Shown: positions 30,312 through 38,554 of the stretch, piece after piece | Position numbering within the stretch: the first letter of the stretch is position 1 | How the letters are laid out: each line of letters begins with the position of its first letter | Origin: Pseudomonas alliivorans | Lineage (GTDB): Bacteria; Pseudomonadota; Gammaproteobacteria; Pseudomonadales; Pseudomonadaceae | DNA length: 64,000 bases | Direction: 5' to 3' | Assembly (NCBI RefSeq): GCF_017826695.1 | Contig: NZ_JAFFZW010000003.1 | Coordinates: 310,001-374,000, forward strand | Made by a program: the position numbers and the translations under genes | The notes under the pieces: model-generated | What the model was told of the DNA's origin: nothing | Database searches by the model: none | What the model saw: the letters and a program-made list of their open reading frames with translations, nothing else

Positions 30312-30782
30312 ATGGACAAGTTCGACCGCGCCATCCTCGACAGCCTGCAAACCGACTGCACCCGCTCGGTCGCAGACATCGCCGAGCGTATTGGCCTGGG
30401 CAGCACCGCCTGCTGGCGACGCATCCAGAAACTCGAAGAAACCGGCATCATCGACCGCCGCGTAGCCCTGCTGAACCCGCAGCGCCTGAATGTCTCCGTC
30501 AGTGTCTTCGCCGCCATCCGCACCAACCAGCACAACGCCGCCTGGCTCGAACAGTTCCACAACGCCGTCGGCGACTTGCCCGAAGTCGTCGAGTGCTACC
30601 GCATGGCCGGCGACACCGACTACCTGCTGCGCATCGTCGTGACCGACATCGCGGGCTACGACGCGGTGTACAAACAACTGATCAGCATTCCCGGTATCAC
30701 CGACGTCAGTTCCAGCTTTGCCATGGAGCAGATCAAATTCACCACAGGGCTGCCGTTGCGGTATGCGTCGTTTGGTGCCTAA
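30312..30782 (+). CDS. Lrp/AsnC family transcriptional regulator
   Basis: This 156-residue protein has an N-terminal winged-helix domain (LDRAIL-like MDKFDRAILDSLQ, then SVADIAERIGLGSTACWRRI) and a C-terminal ligand-binding RAM domain (VVECYRMAGDTDYLLRIVV). Members sense amino acids and often control a divergent gene. The divergent neighbour is a cysteine desulfurase, so cysteine is a plausible effector, as for DecR-type proteins of enterobacteria; this is inference. Confidence 0.9.
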   Translation: MDKFDRAILDSLQTDCTRSVADIAERIGLGSTACWRRIQKLEETGIIDRRVALLNPQRLNVSVSVFAAIRTNQHNAAWLEQFHNAVGDLPEVVECYRMAGDTDYLLRIVVTDIAGYDAVYKQLISIPGITDVSSSFAMEQIKFTTGLPLRYASFGA

Positions 30783-30888
30783 AACCTAATGTGTGCAGCC
30801 CGGTCTTCACCGTCGCTTCACACGGGCCTTGACCTCCACCTAGGTAGAGGTTTCACACTGGCGACTCCTTCAACATGGAGTTGACCCT

Positions 30889-31314
30889 ATGCCAATATCC
30901 CCCGACGCCGAAAACGCCGCGTTCACGCTCTGCAATCCACAGGGCTTGTGCAACCCTCGAGTAAACGCGTATTCCCACGTCGCATCAGTCAATGCCGGTG
31001 CCCGGATGCTGTTTGTTGCCGGGCAGGGCGGCGAAGATCAGCAAGGACGGTTGTCTGCCGACTTCACCGAGCAGGCCATCCAGGCCCTCGCCAATGTTGA
31101 AACCGCACTGCAATCCCAGGGCGCAAGCCTGGCTCAGGTGTTCAAGCTGACCCTGCTGATTGTCGACCACAACGAACAACGCCTGCACAGTTGGGTCGAG
31201 CAGGCGAACCGGGTGTGGGGTACAGGGCGCCATCCGGCCTGCACCCTCATTCCGGTGCCCCGCCTGGCGATGGACAACATGCTGATCGAGATCGAAGCGA
31301 TCGCAACAGCCTGA
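30889..31314 (+). CDS. RidA/YjgF family protein
   Basis: This 141-residue protein has the RidA core: FVAGQGGEDQQGRL, EQAIQALANVETALQSQGASLAQVFKLTLLIVD, then RHPACTLIPVPRLAMDNMLIEIEAIA. RidA proteins hydrolyse reactive enamines such as 2-aminoacrylate made by PLP enzymes. A GGAG site precedes the ATG. It follows the Lrp gene by 106 bases, next to a PLP cysteine desulfurase, which suggests joint handling of cysteine-derived by-products. The conserved Arg (GRHPA) for carboxylate binding is present. Confidence 0.82.
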   Translation: MPISPDAENAAFTLCNPQGLCNPRVNAYSHVASVNAGARMLFVAGQGGEDQQGRLSADFTEQAIQALANVETALQSQGASLAQVFKLTLLIVDHNEQRLHSWVEQANRVWGTGRHPACTLIPVPRLAMDNMLIEIEAIATA

Positions 31315-31413
31315 CCGAACGCAGCCGTTGGCGCAGATGAACGGCCGATGCCGGGAACGACCCGCCCCGCCTGCACGTCTGACCTGTATCGACTCACTTG
31401 AAGGTACAGCGCA

Positions 31414-31707
31414 ATGGACAAGACAATCACCGTGGACCAACTGGCGACCACCGATCTTGGATCAATCAACGAGATCTGGCTCGGCGGCACTCACACCCAG
31501 TTATGCCTGTGGCGCGGCGAGCAGATCGTCACCCACGACATGCTCAGCGAAGGCACCCACGACCAGAACGCCCGACGCCTGTGCCTGCAACTGGTCAACC
31601 CTGACGATCAGGCCGCAGTGGCCAGCGTCGAGGCGATCGTGCGTGAGCGGCTGGAGGGGAGAGAGGGCGAGTTTTACCCGGCCGAGGATGTGGACACTTA
31701 TCAGTGA
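31414..31707 (+). CDS. Small protein of unknown function
   Basis: This 97-residue, mildly acidic protein contains LWRGEQIVTHDMLSEGTHDQNARR and a helical end (AAVASVEAIVRERLEG). No signal peptide, membrane segment or known domain was recognised. An AAGG site lies before the ATG. It follows the RidA gene by 99 bases on the same strand and may share its transcript. A nested palindrome starts at its stop codon. Confidence 0.55.
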   Translation: MDKTITVDQLATTDLGSINEIWLGGTHTQLCLWRGEQIVTHDMLSEGTHDQNARRLCLQLVNPDDQAAVASVEAIVRERLEGREGEFYPAEDVDTYQ

Positions 31708-31773
31708 CTGGCTGCCTCCCAATGTTCTTGCTGCTGCGGGCCAGCACAGCAGCAAGGAGGCAGGTCGCGTCAC
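31704..31773. repeat. Nested palindrome behind the small protein gene
   Basis: Three nested arms pair in order: GTGAC with GTCAC (outer), TGCCTCC (31,713-31,719) with GGAGGCA (31,756-31,762), and CTTGCTGCTG with CAGCAGCAAG (31,727-31,756) inside. The whole spans 70 bases from the stop codon. It would fold to a long interrupted hairpin and probably ends transcription, though no T run follows. Confidence 0.6.
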
Positions 31774-32229
31774 TTTACAGATCTTAATCCACGCTCTGTA
31801 TTACGCACCGCTTCCAACGCCTCCAATTCGTCACGCAAGAGTAGATGCGCCACCCTATCGTGACCGAGCGATAGGTGGCGGACTGTGTGCAGGTTGGTCA
31901 ACCGGTAGCACGAACCGGCTTACCCGAAGGGCGGCCTGCACATGGCCGCCATGACGTCTGTAGGAATTCAAAGTCTTCAGGATTCCAGGCAGCACATGAC
32001 ACATCAAACAGTTTGTCTATTTTATTGCAATTATAATGTGTCAATTTGATATTGCTCTCGCTGCTTGTCGATAAGCCCGTCTAAATAAATCTTCATCCCT
32101 CCTCGTAAAAAACTGATGTCTGATTAATACGCTATTGGCCAGCCATGAATGATGGCCATTTCCAATAAGAGTGTTTTGCTAGGCCTGATGGCTAATTAAG
32201 CAGTTTGCCTTTACGTGGAGAAGTAAACG
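31708..32229. other. Non-coding stretch with hairpins, left edge of accessory region
   Basis: This 522-base gap starts with the nested palindrome and holds two further hairpins: CGCCACC-CGATAGGTGGCG (31,848-31,880, one bulge) and GGCGGCC/GGCCGCC (31,930-31,950). From about 31,990 it turns AT-rich up to the peptidase gene. No gene is supported. Confidence 0.5.
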
Positions 32230-32997
32230 ATGACGTATACCGTAAAACAATACGGCTGGATTCGTGACGTACCGGATCATCGAGATCATTTGTACGCTGC
32301 GCCCGTCGAGCAGTTGGCCGCGCTTCCACGTCATGTGGATCTGCGTCCCCATTGCCCCAATGTCTACGATCAGGGCCAGTTGGGCAGTTGTACAGCGAAT
32401 GGTATTGCAGCTGCCATTCAGTTTGATCGCATGAAGCAGAAGCTTGTCCCTGCATTCACGCCATCCCGTTTATTCATTTATTACAACGAGCGTGTTATCG
32501 AACACACGGTGGAGTCGGACAGCGGTGCAATGATCCGTCACGGTATCAAAAGCGTCGCCGAACAAGGCGACTGCGATGAAGCCGAATGGCCGTACGACAT
32601 TACCAAATTTACCGTCAAGCCAACCAAATCCTGCTACGCCCACGCCAAGCGGTACAAGGCGGTTTCCTACCAGAAAGTCGCCCAGAACCTGAACCAGATG
32701 AAAGGGTGTCTGGCCGCTGGATATCCTTTCGTCATAGGTTTTGGCGTCTATGAAAGCCTCGAAAGCGATGAAGTCGCCAAGACGGGCATTGTCCCAATGC
32801 CAGCGCCCGACGAAAAATTGCTGGGCGGTCATTGCGTGCTCGCAGTGGGCTATGACGATGCAAAACAGGTCTTCATCATGCGCAACTCCTGGGGCACCAA
32901 ATGGGGCATGCATGGCTACTTCACCATGCCATACAGCTACCTGATGGACCCCAATCTGGCGTCGGATTTCTGGACGATCAGGATTGTCGCGGGCTAG
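32230..32997 (+). CDS. Papain-like cysteine peptidase (C1 family)
   Basis: This 255-residue protein has all catalytic parts of papain-type peptidases: the oxyanion Gln48 and Cys54 in DQGQLGSCTANG, His201 in GGHCVLAVGY and Asn219 in RNSWGTKWGMHGYF. It has neither a signal peptide nor an inhibitory propeptide, so it is a cytoplasmic or specially secreted enzyme, as in many bacterial members. GGAG lies before the ATG. It stands alone between two hairpin-rich gaps. Its base composition is somewhat AT-richer than that of the core genes. Target and role are unknown. Confidence 0.85.
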   Translation: MTYTVKQYGWIRDVPDHRDHLYAAPVEQLAALPRHVDLRPHCPNVYDQGQLGSCTANGIAAAIQFDRMKQKLVPAFTPSRLFIYYNERVIEHTVESDSGAMIRHGIKSVAEQGDCDEAEWPYDITKFTVKPTKSCYAHAKRYKAVSYQKVAQNLNQMKGCLAAGYPFVIGFGVYESLESDEVAKTGIVPMPAPDEKLLGGHCVLAVGYDDAKQVFIMRNSWGTKWGMHGYFTMPYSYLMDPNLASDFWTIRIVAG

Positions 32998-33006
32998 TGC
33001 CGAGGC

Positions 33007-33031
33007 AAGGTGTGGTCAGCGACCACACCTT
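33007..33031. terminator. Hairpin between convergent peptidase and DUF805 genes
   Basis: AAGGTGTGGTC (33,007-33,017) and GACCACACCTT (33,021-33,031) form a perfect 11-base stem with a 3-base loop, 9 bases behind the peptidase stop. It lies between two converging genes and can serve both; a clear T run is missing. Confidence 0.65.
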
Positions 33032-33044
33032 CAGGGAACGCTTG

Positions 33045-33489
33045 TTATTTGGGGCTGGGGCCGAATCGATTGGCGTCGCGATGCCCCTCCAGGCAACTGA
33101 ATATGATCGGCACTATCGGTACCAGCATCCACCAGCCACTGCGATCAGTGTCATGAAGCCTGCGAACGCCCACCGCAAGCCCTGGAAGGAAGACAGCGAT
33201 GGAATAAAAGGTGGAGATCAACTGTTCAGTGCCCAAAAGACCATCGAGAAAACCGAGGACCACGGAGATCAGGAGGTTAGTCAAAAAAAACATCCAGAAT
33301 TCTTTTCTGCGCGCTCTGCCGCTGAAAACGGCATATTTTCTCAAGACTTCAAAATACCAGAATGTCGATTCTGGAGCGTCGGATGAAACTGCGCTGGGTG
33401 TCCATATGATATCTCTCGATGCATTGCAATGTGGGCAAGTATCCCCCCTTCTCAGTCAGTTCCTTTGCGCAGTTGTGACAATAGGCCAT
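33045..33489 (-). pseudogene. Zinc-ribbon/DUF805 membrane protein broken by a frameshift
   Basis: The 5' part starts at ATG 33,489 behind AAGGA and reads MAYCHNCAKELTEKGG, the first half of a zinc ribbon, then leaves frame. Removing one G from the six-G run (33,443-33,448 on the plus strand as C) restores DTCPHCNASRDI, giving the second CxxC pair, and leads without a stop into WYFEVLRKYAVFSGRARRKEFW, the usual DUF805 opening. The rest has hydrophobic segments and ends VRRLHDTDRSGWW and a polar tail. The joined protein would have 147 residues, normal for a zinc-ribbon DUF805 protein. It is either a pseudogene, a phase-variable run or a sequencing error. Confidence 0.8.
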
Positions 33490-33864
33490 GTCATTCCTTA
33501 TGAGGTTAAGTCCAGGTTCGGTGGTGTAATGGTTTAGTCTGCGATGAATGCGGTTTATTAGTACATGTTGCAGGCGTTGCAATGGCGCAACGGATAGAAG
33601 GCCATAGTCATTGTTTTTTGAAGGCTGTATGGATGATTCCGTATCTCGATGGGATGCCGGAAATCCTGAGGCAAAAAAACAAAACTGCCAAGCTGGAATT
33701 GCCTCCGTTAACAACTATGTCGGCTCGGAAACAATTTGAATGGCGAACACGCTGTAAAGGTATCGGTGTTCAATTGGATGCTTTGGCAGTTGGACAGAAA
33801 TTTAAACTAATACTATTTGGGAACGCGTCGCTGCGCGTCCTGGGTCTGGACTCTCTGACTTTAC
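33490..33864. other. Gap without a supported gene
   Basis: These 375 bases lie between the divergent starts and ends of the frameshifted gene and the cupin gene. Open frames of about 100 codons cross it on both strands, but none has a known domain or a good ribosome site. The first part should hold the promoter of the zinc-ribbon/DUF805 gene. Confidence 0.4.
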
Positions 33865-34176
33865 TCAAACGCTGCCCTCGCGTTCGATAACCAGAATCCG
33901 TGCCTCTCCGCGAGGATGTGCAACATGTTCACATCCAGCCCCTGCGAAAAACACGTCGCCAACCGCCAATGTCACGACGCGCTCGATGCCTGACTCGCGA
34001 TAATGCATATCCACCGTTCCGTCGAGGACTGCGAAAACTTCCTCACCATCGTTGATATGCCATTTATACGGCTGGTCGGTCCAGTGGAGACGGACGGTGG
34101 TTCCACCCATGTTGGCTATGTCGTCAGCCCCCCAGGCTCGAGTGGCGGTAAAGTCTTTGCTCCGAATAACTCTCAT
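33865..34176 (-). CDS. Cupin-domain protein
   Basis: This 103-residue single-cupin protein shows the first motif as WHINDGEEVFAVLDGTVDMHY and the second as GDVFFAGAGCEHVAHPRG. The metal-binding His/Glu set is largely present. Such small cupins can bind metals or small ligands; no enzyme role can be given. The start at ATG 34,176 is chosen over a TTG eleven codons up, as neither has a strong ribosome site. It is divergent from the SDR gene. Confidence 0.75.
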   Translation of the reverse strand: MRVIRSKDFTATRAWGADDIANMGGTTVRLHWTDQPYKWHINDGEEVFAVLDGTVDMHYRESGIERVVTLAVGDVFFAGAGCEHVAHPRGEARILVIEREGSV

Positions 34177-34317
34177 TGATCGCCGTTCTCGAACAGGTAT
34201 TTCCAACAATCTATCAGAACCCTTGACCCTCTACTGCCGTCCGCGAACGCCCACCTGAACGTCACGCCTCATTCCGAAGTCATAAACCTACTTCAGCCAT
34301 GCTCCCCAAGGTGCCTC

Positions 34318-35088
34318 ATGAGTTTGATCCCCGAACTGAACAGCGACGCCAGCGTGCTTATATGCGGAGCCAGCCGAGGCATTGGTCTGGCACTGTGCGC
34401 AGCCTTGCTTGCTCGCGATGACGTCGCTCAGGTGTGGGCCGTTGCGCGAGAAGCCAGCACCTCTACAGGGCTGGCAGAGCTTGCAGAGCAGTATGGCCAG
34501 CGCCTCAGGCGAGTCGACTGCGACGCGCGCAATGAACAAGCTCTCGAAGCGCTTGCGAGCCAGACGCTCGAAGGATGCGAACATCTGCACCTCGTCATCA
34601 GTGCGCTTGGCATTCTTCATCAGGACGGCGCGAAACCGGAAAAGGGCCTGGCGCAACTGACGCTTGCGAGCATGCAAGCGAGCTTCGCAACCAATACTTT
34701 TGCGCCAATCCTGCTGCTTAAACACCTGCTCCCGTTATTGCGCAAACAACCTTCTACCTTCGCCGCACTTTCCGCGAGAGTCGGTTCCATTGGCGATAAC
34801 CGACTGGGCGGCTGGTACAGCTACAGAGCCAGCAAAGCGGCACTCAACCAGTTGCTGCACACCGCCAGTATCGAACTGAAACGCCTGAACCACGCCTCGA
34901 CCGTGCTGGCCATACACCCAGGCACGACTGACACGGAGCTGTCGCAACCATTTCAGGCGAACGTACCTGAAGGACAACTGTTCGAACCGGCTTTCTCGGC
35001 AGAGCGCATTATTGAAGTGGTAGGCGCGCATGGGCCGGCTGACAGTGGGAGCTTTTGGGATTGGGACGACAAGCCTATTGTGTGGTGA
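34318..35088 (+). CDS. Short-chain dehydrogenase/reductase
   Basis: This 256-residue SDR has the cofactor motif GASRGIG near residue 17 and the structural motif SALG (in place of NNAG). The active-site Ser lies in ALSARVGSIGDN and the YSYRASKAALNQ Tyr-Lys pair is present. The HPGTTDTELSQPF end is like that of C-factor/YciK-like SDRs. It should reduce or oxidise an unknown carbonyl compound with NAD(P). AAGG lies ahead of the ATG. Confidence 0.85.
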   Translation: MSLIPELNSDASVLICGASRGIGLALCAALLARDDVAQVWAVAREASTSTGLAELAEQYGQRLRRVDCDARNEQALEALASQTLEGCEHLHLVISALGILHQDGAKPEKGLAQLTLASMQASFATNTFAPILLLKHLLPLLRKQPSTFAALSARVGSIGDNRLGGWYSYRASKAALNQLLHTASIELKRLNHASTVLAIHPGTTDTELSQPFQANVPEGQLFEPAFSAERIIEVVGAHGPADSGSFWDWDDKPIVW

Positions 35089-35482
35089 CCTGGCCGACTG
35101 GCTTTGGAATAGACGCTACATGGTGTGTCATTGAACGTGATGTCTATCACCGGACGGTCATGGTCCAGCAGGTATGCATGATGGCGGAGGTACAATCGTG
35201 AGAGCAGACCAGTATCGGGGCCAGCCACACCCATCTTTCTATCGTCTTATGGAAAAACCATGACGCGCTTATTCAAATTGAACGGATAGGAAGCACATCC
35301 GGGATTAGGCGTGCGTCACGCCGAAGTCTTTCGCCAATGCACACGAAAGAAATGCTTGGAGCAGGTTCATAGGCGCTTCGAATGCCATGTTGATTCAATT
35401 GGCCAGCGAGTTTGCGACGGTCGAGCTTAAAACGTACCCATCAAAAAGGGCCCGTCTGGGCCCTCTTTCGGGAGAGACTGCT
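35089..35482. other. Gap between SDR and mvaT
   Basis: These 394 bases separate the converging SDR and mvaT genes. Apart from the mvaT terminator hairpin at its right end, no gene or repeat was seen. Confidence 0.4.
35443..35470 (-). terminator. mvaT rho-independent terminator
   Basis: On the minus strand GAGGGCCC-AGAC-GGGCCC is followed by TTTTTG, a compact GC stem with a T run, 13 bases behind the mvaT stop. Confidence 0.85.
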
Positions 35483-35848
35483 TTACTTCTTCAGCCATCC
35501 CTCAACAACATCCGCACCGTGCTCCGCCTTCCATTCCTTCAAGGCCTTGTGATTTCCACCTTTGGTTTCGATCACTTCACCTGTCTTCGGATTTTTGTAG
35601 ACCTTGAGCTCGCGTGGTTTGCGTGTGCCTTTAGGTTTGTCTGCCTTTTGACCACGAGTCGGTGTCTGTGGACCCAGCAGATTAATGATGTGCTTGAGGC
35701 TGAAACCGTAGTGCTCAAGGAGCTTGCGCAGCTTCGTTTCGAACTCGATTTCTTTCTTGAGCCCCTCATTGCCCTTCATTGTTTCCAGTGCCTGAAGCTG
35801 CTCGGCGAGGTGCTTTTCCAACTGGCGGTACTCTGCAAGCTTGGACAT
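35483..35848 (-). CDS. MvaT/MvaU family H-NS-like silencer
   Basis: This 121-residue protein has an N-terminal coiled-coil oligomerisation part (LAEYRQLEKHLAEQLQALE), a basic linker (KADKPKGTRKPRELKVY) and the C-terminal DNA-binding part KNPKTGEVIETKGGNHKALKEWKAEHG. MvaT-type proteins bind AT-rich DNA and silence acquired genes. Pseudomonads usually carry several copies; which paralogue this is cannot be told. It stands at the entrance to the AT-rich accessory stretch that it might silence. Confidence 0.88.
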   Translation of the reverse strand: MSKLAEYRQLEKHLAEQLQALETMKGNEGLKKEIEFETKLRKLLEHYGFSLKHIINLLGPQTPTRGQKADKPKGTRKPRELKVYKNPKTGEVIETKGGNHKALKEWKAEHGADVVEGWLKK

Positions 35849-36003
35849 TATCTTTCCCTATAAATGATCGTGTGTGGTTATTACGATCGATTGAGTCGTT
35901 TACAAGTTCAGCCTATTTGCGGGCGTCAGGTGTTTCCTGGCGCGAACCGATTTCGTCCTGATTGTCCAAAACCCGGCTACCAAATGAGGTGCGGCTTACA
36001 AGC

Positions 36004-36264
36004 GATAGCAATGCGGGTGCCGTTCAGCACGACCCAGAGCATGCGAGTCTGGAGAACTGGCAGACCGTGCATCGCACCAATCTGGATGGTGTGTTTCTTG
36101 GATGCAAGTACGTTATACGCGCCATGCGCCACACCGAGGCTGGTTCCATTATCAATATTTCTTCTCGCTCCGGACTGGTTGGTATTCCTGGCGCAGCGGC
36201 ATACGCATCGTCCAAGGCCGCCGTTCGCAATCACACCAAGACGGTGGCGCGACAACTACCTTGA
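36004..36264 (+). pseudogene. Remnant of a short-chain dehydrogenase gene
   Basis: The frame shows SDR parts in the right order: NAG motif, then [33 protein letters not shown] (active-site Ser) and [16 protein letters not shown] (Tyr-Lys). The N-terminal cofactor fold with its glycine motif is missing and the frame stops shortly after the Lys. It is therefore an internal fragment, cut at both ends, and not related closely to the intact SDR at 34,318. It marks past recombination at the left side of the toxin module. Confidence 0.75.
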
Positions 36265-36364
36265 AAAACGCCGACGGTTACAGTGTTGTTTAGGACTTTT
36301 CCTGCATCTTCAGCGCGGCGCACTTGGTAGCATCGGAGCTTTGCTTCACCATAAAAGGATTGTT

Positions 36365-37897
36365 ATGGCTTTTGTTATCAGGGAGGGAGATCCCACAACC
36401 ACTGGAGGTAAAGTGGTCAAGGGCTCCACCAACACTACCATTGAGTATCAAAAAGCGGCACGTATCAGTGACCCCGTGTGGTGCCCAAAATGCAGTTCGA
36501 TGGGGTTTATCGCCGAGGGCAACCCCACGGTCGTCGATGAGTTCGTAGCTATTGCTACACATGGACATGCTGTCCAGTGTGGTTGCCCCTTCGGTAGCAA
36601 CCGTCTTATTTCCACCCAAGCCAGCACAACGGCCGCAGAAGATGTGAGTGTCGCCATTGCTCCTGATTTTGCCGCCAAAGCCCAGGCTGCAACCCATATC
36701 TGGGCTCAAGCTATCAGCGATGGTTCCTACAAAAGCGAATTCACGGTAGGCATTCCAACCAATAATTTAAGTGGTTACACCCCACCAAAGCTCTGCGTTT
36801 TCGCGAAGTCCTGCACAGTTCCGGCTGGCTCGATAGATGCGGGGAAGCGTAAAGAGCCGGCAGATAATTTTGGTAAGTTTGCGGTGCTTGGAGCTGTTGG
36901 TGCTCCGGCAAGTGTTGAGGCTGGCTCCGGAGGCATAACGTACCTCGGTCGGATCGCTGGTCAGCTTAGCATTGAGAGTTTTGGTAGGTGGGCCCTTCGA
37001 AGTGCTATGACTGCTGGTTCGGTCACTACTGGGTTAGTTCTCGCGTTCTTGCCTAGGGATATAGCTGACGGCAGTCTCTATACCGAAGAGCAACTGAGAG
37101 GTATGAGTGAGGCGGCGACGAGGGTGCGCTTCCAATTCCGAAAAGACGAAAGGGGAGAAGTTCAGGTCTACGGGATTCACACCGCCCAGTCGTCAGGAAT
37201 GGCGAGTGTCCCTGTTGTAAACGCTCAATGGAGCGCAAACAAGCAGCACATCGAAGCTCGTGTCGGCGGCATCACCATCATCTGGACTCCAAATGATGGC
37301 CCTGTAATTACTGCCCCAACACCGTATCCTGGTGCGTCAGACGAGCTTTCAAAAGTATTGGTGCACCCAATAGCCGAGGATACTGATACCCAGATCGAGA
37401 TTTATCCCGCTGAAAATGATGTAACCTGGCAGGACTGTATCCTGGTATTCCCGCCAAAGTCGGGCATCCCGCCGATCTACATTGTTTTTGCGAAGCCAGC
37501 GGTAAAGCCTTTGGAAGTTGGAGTATACAAGGACCTAAGCAGTAGAAGCGTGAACGACACGCTTGATATTGACCATGTCACCTCTCAGGCGGCGCTAAGA
37601 ACATATATCGTTGATAATTTCGATAACGTAACGCCGGATGAGATTAAATACCTGCTATCTCAGGCTCCAAGTATCGCGATTCCGCAGTGGGTTCACAGAA
37701 CATACAGCGAAACTTATGCAGGGCGAAATGTGAAGGCCAAGCAAAGGCTAGACGCCTCAAATCTGAAAGCAGCAGTTGATAGTAATTTTGACGCTATCAA
37801 GCGAGGATTGCTCGAAGAGGGTTACGCCGAAGTTGATATTGAAAAGGCTCGCGACGAACTGCATAATCTGCATAAAGAGCAGGGGTGGTACAAATGA
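36365..37897 (+). CDS. PAAR-tipped toxin with S-type pyocin domain and predicted nuclease end
   Basis: This 510-residue protein has a PAAR-like domain (about 1-90; GDPTTTGGKVVKGS, then Cys pairs WCPKC and VQCGCPF), and a middle part with hydrophobic stretches (about 170-230). A Pyocin_S-type domain follows (about 255-380; VYGIHTAQSSGMASVPVVNAQW ending IPPIYIVFAKP), then a toxin end (385-510). The end has DIDH (401-404), His444 and GRN (453-455), a pattern of HNH-like metal nucleases, so DNase action is predicted but not shown. PAAR proteins sit on the type VI spike, so delivery by a type VI system elsewhere is likely. The ATG follows AAAGGA; the frame runs 167 codons further up through unrelated DNA. 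Confidence 0.8.
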   Translation: MAFVIREGDPTTTGGKVVKGSTNTTIEYQKAARISDPVWCPKCSSMGFIAEGNPTVVDEFVAIATHGHAVQCGCPFGSNRLISTQASTTAAEDVSVAIAPDFAAKAQAATHIWAQAISDGSYKSEFTVGIPTNNLSGYTPPKLCVFAKSCTVPAGSIDAGKRKEPADNFGKFAVLGAVGAPASVEAGSGGITYLGRIAGQLSIESFGRWALRSAMTAGSVTTGLVLAFLPRDIADGSLYTEEQLRGMSEAATRVRFQFRKDERGEVQVYGIHTAQSSGMASVPVVNAQWSANKQHIEARVGGITIIWTPNDGPVITAPTPYPGASDELSKVLVHPIAEDTDTQIEIYPAENDVTWQDCILVFPPKSGIPPIYIVFAKPAVKPLEVGVYKDLSSRSVNDTLDIDHVTSQAALRTYIVDNFDNVTPDEIKYLLSQAPSIAIPQWVHRTYSETYAGRNVKAKQRLDASNLKAAVDSNFDAIKRGLLEEGYAEVDIEKARDELHNLHKEQGWYK

Positions 37898-38346
37898 CCA
37901 ATAAAGTTGATGAGTGCGTAAAAGGTATCGGCAAGAGCTATTCTCAATTGCTGGCGGAAGGCACTATTCCTGCAAAGGGTCTTCAGCGTTTATTTAAAAG
38001 TGATGATGAGCCATATTTGTCCATTGAGAACGGTTTGAGTTTGAGCTTTTCTGAAGGGAAGATACTTCAGCACGTATATGTGACACTTCTTAAAACTGTA
38101 GATGGAACCAAAGAGTATAAAGGCCCCTTGCCTGAACCCTTGATCAAGCAAATCAACCAAAGTTGGGTGAGAGAACGTTTTGGCCCGCCGGTAGACTCAA
38201 AGGAGCCAGTAACGCTTCCGGTGCTCGGCAAGAAGGGTGGTTGGGACGCGTACAATCTAGACGCGAAGATTTATGGATCAGTCCTGATGATCTTTCAATA
38301 CACCGAGTCGCTGACCGTTAACGTCATTCATTTTAAGCGCAGATAG
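37894..38346 (+). CDS. Immunity protein for the PAAR toxin (DUF6392-like)
   Basis: This 150-residue protein overlaps the toxin stop as ATGA, the normal layout for an immunity gene. Its pattern (MTNKVDECVKGIGKSYSQLL, KGLQRLFKSDDEP, WVRERFGPPVD, GKKGGWDAY) recalls DUF6392, a family found behind S-type-pyocin-like toxins; this is from memory. It has no signal peptide, in keeping with protection against a toxin acting in the cytoplasm. Both genes share the AT-richer composition of the acquired segment. Confidence 0.75.
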   Translation: MTNKVDECVKGIGKSYSQLLAEGTIPAKGLQRLFKSDDEPYLSIENGLSLSFSEGKILQHVYVTLLKTVDGTKEYKGPLPEPLIKQINQSWVRERFGPPVDSKEPVTLPVLGKKGGWDAYNLDAKIYGSVLMIFQYTESLTVNVIHFKRR

Positions 38347-38554
38347 AAAGTTATGAGGTAGCTTTAAGCACTGGAACCTGCGACAGCCTGATGCGCTCAC
38401 ATAAGAAGCTGGAGAAACTATATGACAACCTGCTGCTCGTTATGGTGTTATCGATCCAAGAAGAGGCAATGCTCGATGGCCTGGTTCCATTTCTCTTCAA
38501 GCACCGTCTGAGAGAGCCATAGGGCGTTGCGTTCTATGCCCTTGTGCTTTTCCC

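Noticed and set aside
33582..33890. A 102-codon plus-strand frame between the DUF805 and cupin genes
   Set aside because: It has no known domain and overlaps the end of the cupin gene.
35864..36364. Upstream extension of the PAAR toxin frame by 167 codons
   Set aside because: The extension runs over the SDR remnant in another frame; the ATG at 36,365 has a good AAAGGA site and starts the PAAR domain.
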